Of a DNA stretch of 64,000 bases, positions 61,768 through 64,000 are shown in pieces. A program made the translations under genes and the position numbers. Where the stretch lies: contig OY821749.1 of the NCBI GenBank assembly GCA_963682055.1, positions 3,956,336 through 4,020,335 on the forward strand. The letters run 5' to 3'. Within the stretch, counting starts at the first letter, position 1. Every line of letters begins with the position of its first letter. The notes beneath the pieces are model-generated. The model saw nothing but the letters and a program-made list of their open reading frames with translations. It was not told where the DNA came from and searched no databases. Source of the stretch: Primula veris. Taxonomy: Eukaryota > Streptophyta > Magnoliopsida > Ericales > Primulaceae.

Positions 61768-63215
61768 AAAAAGCTCACATTTTCCTGATACAGAAGCAGT
61801 ATTGAATCTCTATGGGGGCCACTTACGCTAGTTTGTTGTTTTAACCAACTCTGTACACTGATCAAGAATGATAGTTTTTACTTTGAAAGATAATGAAATT
61901 TATAGTTCTGTGGACTCTTCTATTAAATAGCGCATTTACTTGACTTATTTCTTTGTATAAGCATTGCGCAACACTGTTTTCTGGGAACATGTACGAAAAA
62001 CAGCTTGAGACTTTAGAAAAAGGCATTTCATATTTTCATTTGCTGAATATATGTGAGATAATTTATAACGAAAGTGAACGTTTAAAATGGAAACATTGGA
62101 GGGGTATTATTTTAAAATACATACATGATCCTACTTGGCAATGTAAAAAGTTGATCATTGAGACTTTGTCAACTGAGTAACACTTCAAAAAACCACTTCC
62201 TTAACAATGGTTTGAGCTCATTTTGTTTCAGTATAGTTATCCGCTAATTTACGTACCAATGTGGTGGTGTAGCATCTTGTTAATTAAACGTACATCCATA
62301 TAAGTTTCGTACACGTACCAGTTCATATGTAAACTAAGGATACCGTTCACTAAATTGTTAAGAGTTATAATTGTCTCACATCGATAATATATCGATCAAG
62401 CCAATTGGATGGACTCTTACATATATAAGGGAGTACGTGTTCATACCATCCGCACTGCTGACTTGGTTTGAGTATTGACTCATACAACTTTTGTACCATC
62501 AGACATACAAAACCGTCTGGCTTATGTGCGTTTTTACTTTTTTATCTATATAACGATGAAATACTCCTAAGCCATCCCTGACTAAAATGCTCCAACCATA
62601 ATCGTATATAGAGGAATCAAAAGGAACACAAAGTTGTGCGGTTTTAGTGAATTATTTTTTATACCAAGTTCATTCATGTCATTATGTATCACATTTTCAT
62701 CAAGCATCTCGATTTTGATGACGGGAGATGAGTGTTAGTCCTCCATCATATAGCTATATAAACAGCTTCGCCAAGCATGGTCATGAGCGAATATCTTATC
62801 TCATACACACTTGTCCATGTAGAGATACAAAGTTGTGAACTTCTTAAGCTGCAATTCAGTTGACTGCATGTTTTTGTACTAATTAATATACTAATCTGTC
62901 TTATTTGAACCTTAACGGAAATTAAAGTTAAATTGTTCGGCGAAAGTTTTAGATTCAAACTCAAACCAAGAAACGTCTTCATAAGCTGGGCAACTTTCTA
63001 AGGTGATATATACCTTGGCCAAAGAAATGAGGATAAAAGTTACAATCAGACAGAAACACAAGAAACTTGGCGGAAATAGTCAAAGCATAGGATGACGTTA
63101 TTTATATATTAAAGTGGCTTTGTAATAGTTCATATTCGTTGGCTCGTTGGGATAGTATACAGAAAGAAAGTACAAATATGGGAATAAAGTCGGTGACAAT
63201 AACCTATGATCCCCT

Positions 63216-63724
63216 TTATTTCATTTTGGTGACAAAACGATTGCGTCTCAAAGATAAATCTATTTTGCTTTTATAAACACAAAACGCAAAGAGTGAAGTA
63301 CCGGAAGTCCAAATAGGGTGAAAGTTAGCTAGCCCAACTTTATACCCACTACCCACATAAGCACACCCATAACTCACAGCTGCGCCCCCATACACACTAG
63401 CATTCGTATTATAGGACCGCAAAATATTCCCATTCTTCGCGTCTATAGCGTAAAAAGGGCCGTTGGGTGCCATTGACCCTGCAAAAAGAACCCCATTGGC
63501 TAGTGTCACTGGACCATGTGAGGTATCATTGCTAGGGTTTGCAGTGGACCACAAGATGTTTCCCGAGTTTGCGTCAAGTGCCACCCGAGCGCCTGCATTT
63601 GTGGTACGGGTAGAAGGTGCTAGAGTGAAGGTGACTCTGTCCGCATTGGCTATGTTGGTGTAGACTCTGGCTCCGTCTGTGGATGCTCCCCAAATCCCAC
63701 CCCCTTCCCTGCTTCCTGGCCCTG
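63216..63724 (-). CDS. PQQ-repeat (polyvinyl-alcohol dehydrogenase-like) protein, last exon, 5' part outside window
   Basis: The minus-strand frame from about 63724 to a stop at 63216 encodes about 169 residues. It starts AGPGSREGGGIWGASTDGAR and contains beta-propeller PQQ-type repeats: ARVALDANSGNILWSTANPS, HGPVTLANGVLFAGSMAPNG and PFYAIDAKNGNILRSY, with VYGGAAVSYGCAYVGSGY after them. The plant family usually ends SLFAFCV; here ~19 more residues follow before the stop (YKSKIDLSLRRNRFVTKMK). That suggests loss of the usual stop codon or a natural variant. The acceptor is either TTAG or TTAGCAG at 63721-63726. Upstream exons lie beyond 64000. Oxidation of an alcohol with a PQQ-like cofactor is only a family label; the plant substrate is unknown. 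Confidence 0.8.
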
Positions 63725-63729
63725 CTAAC

Positions 63730-63990
63730 CAGTGTTTTAAATAGCGTTATCGCTATCGTAGAGTTTTTTCGAGAGAAACGCTAAAAGCGCTAATAGCGTT
63801 GCTATATAGCGCTTTGCGGTGTATTTTTTTTTGCCTAAATATGCACTAAACTTTAGAATATATAACAAAAAAAAATATATATATATAGTTATATTAGATA
63901 GTAATAAAAAAAAATCAAAAAACAAATTGTTGTTGGTGAGTTTCGAACCCAGGTCTGCTGAAAATTACAACACAGTCTTAACCATCTGGA
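63730..63990. mobile_element. hAT-like element end in the PQQ-gene intron, with tRNA-like sequence
   Basis: CAGTGTTTTAAATAGCG at 63730 matches the common hAT terminus CAGTGTTTTAAA and directly abuts the splice acceptor of the last exon. TAGCG-type repeats follow (TAGCGTTATCGCTATCG, AAAGCGCTAATAGCGTTGC). Further right, on the minus strand, AGATGGTTAAGAC and GGGTTCGAAACTC resemble the A and B boxes of a tRNA-derived SINE. The other hAT end is outside the window. Confidence 0.5.
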
Positions 63991-64000
63991 CTGTAGACAC

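Larger units (their letters stand above)
57191..63215. other. Gene-free region of nested transposon remnants
   Basis: No gene is supported across about 6 kb. It holds the DUF1664 promoter side with a (CT)n tract at 57221-57241, (TA)n tracts at 57706-57750 and 57895-57915, and a GGATTGGAGCGGAGCGG-type repeat with its inverse near 58015-58080. A large foldback at 58131-60892 has a hAT nested in one arm, and a CACTA-type MITE lies at 61582-61767. The ORF at 61953-62180 has no recognisable domain. Confidence 0.55.

Noticed and set aside
61953..62180. 75-codon ORF (+) starting MYKHCATLFSG
   Set aside because: No domain, lies in a transposon-rich AT-rich region, and has no splice or promoter context; expected by chance.
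63930..64000. A functional tRNA gene
   Set aside because: A and B box-like words are present, but no pairing acceptor stem or plausible anticodon arm was found; a SINE relic is more likely.

Overview
This window is nuclear DNA from a flowering plant, most likely a eudicot. Genes are split by many introns with GT-AG borders (two are GC-AG), the non-coding DNA is AT-rich, plastid-targeted and mitochondrial-porin genes are present, and introns and spacers carry plant-type transposons (MULE, hAT, CACTA, foldback MITEs, tRNA-derived SINE-like pieces). I cannot name the species from sequence alone.

Layout. (1) 1652-5449 (+): a six-exon tandem DUF569/fascin-like protein. (2) 6034-12381 (-): a five-exon RGG-tailed glycine-rich protein, convergent with gene 1, with a 3.2-kb first intron full of repeats. 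(3) 15033-23719: a complete 8,687-bp Mutator-like element (MULE) with terminal inverted repeats and an exact 9-bp target duplication. It carries an intact FAR1-type transposase fused to an OTU protease domain, plus a plant mobile domain (PMD) gene with an early stop codon. (4) 25919-31055 (+): a plastid small multidrug-export family membrane protein whose single intron is filled with about 18 degenerate copies of its own exon-intron junction. (5) 31818-37563 (-): a plastid DUF1338 protein (2-oxoadipate dioxygenase/decarboxylase, FLO7/HglS type). (6) 41347-47269 (-): a mitochondrial outer-membrane porin (VDAC), six exons. (7) 48752-57190 (-): a twelve-exon DUF1664 protein. (8) 57191-63215: gene-free, holding nested foldback, hAT and CACTA elements. 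(9) 63216-63724 (-): the last exon of a PQQ-repeat (polyvinyl-alcohol-dehydrogenase-like) protein that continues beyond the window.

The host genes are ordinary single-copy housekeeping types with no evident shared pathway. Several (DUF569, glycine-rich, DUF1664) recall a block on Arabidopsis chromosome 1 near At1g27000-At1g27100, so this looks like an old conserved segment; that is from memory and unchecked.

Two things deserve most attention. The first is the two-gene MULE, whose ends carry palindromes (one is a perfect 50-bp-arm inverted repeat with a one-base centre) and whose interior carries telomere-like repeats. The second is the array of exon-junction copies in the multidrug-export intron, where each unit looks like an acceptor, a mini-exon and a donor. 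All exon borders were placed by eye from reading frame, splice motifs and family resemblance; none is supported by transcripts.
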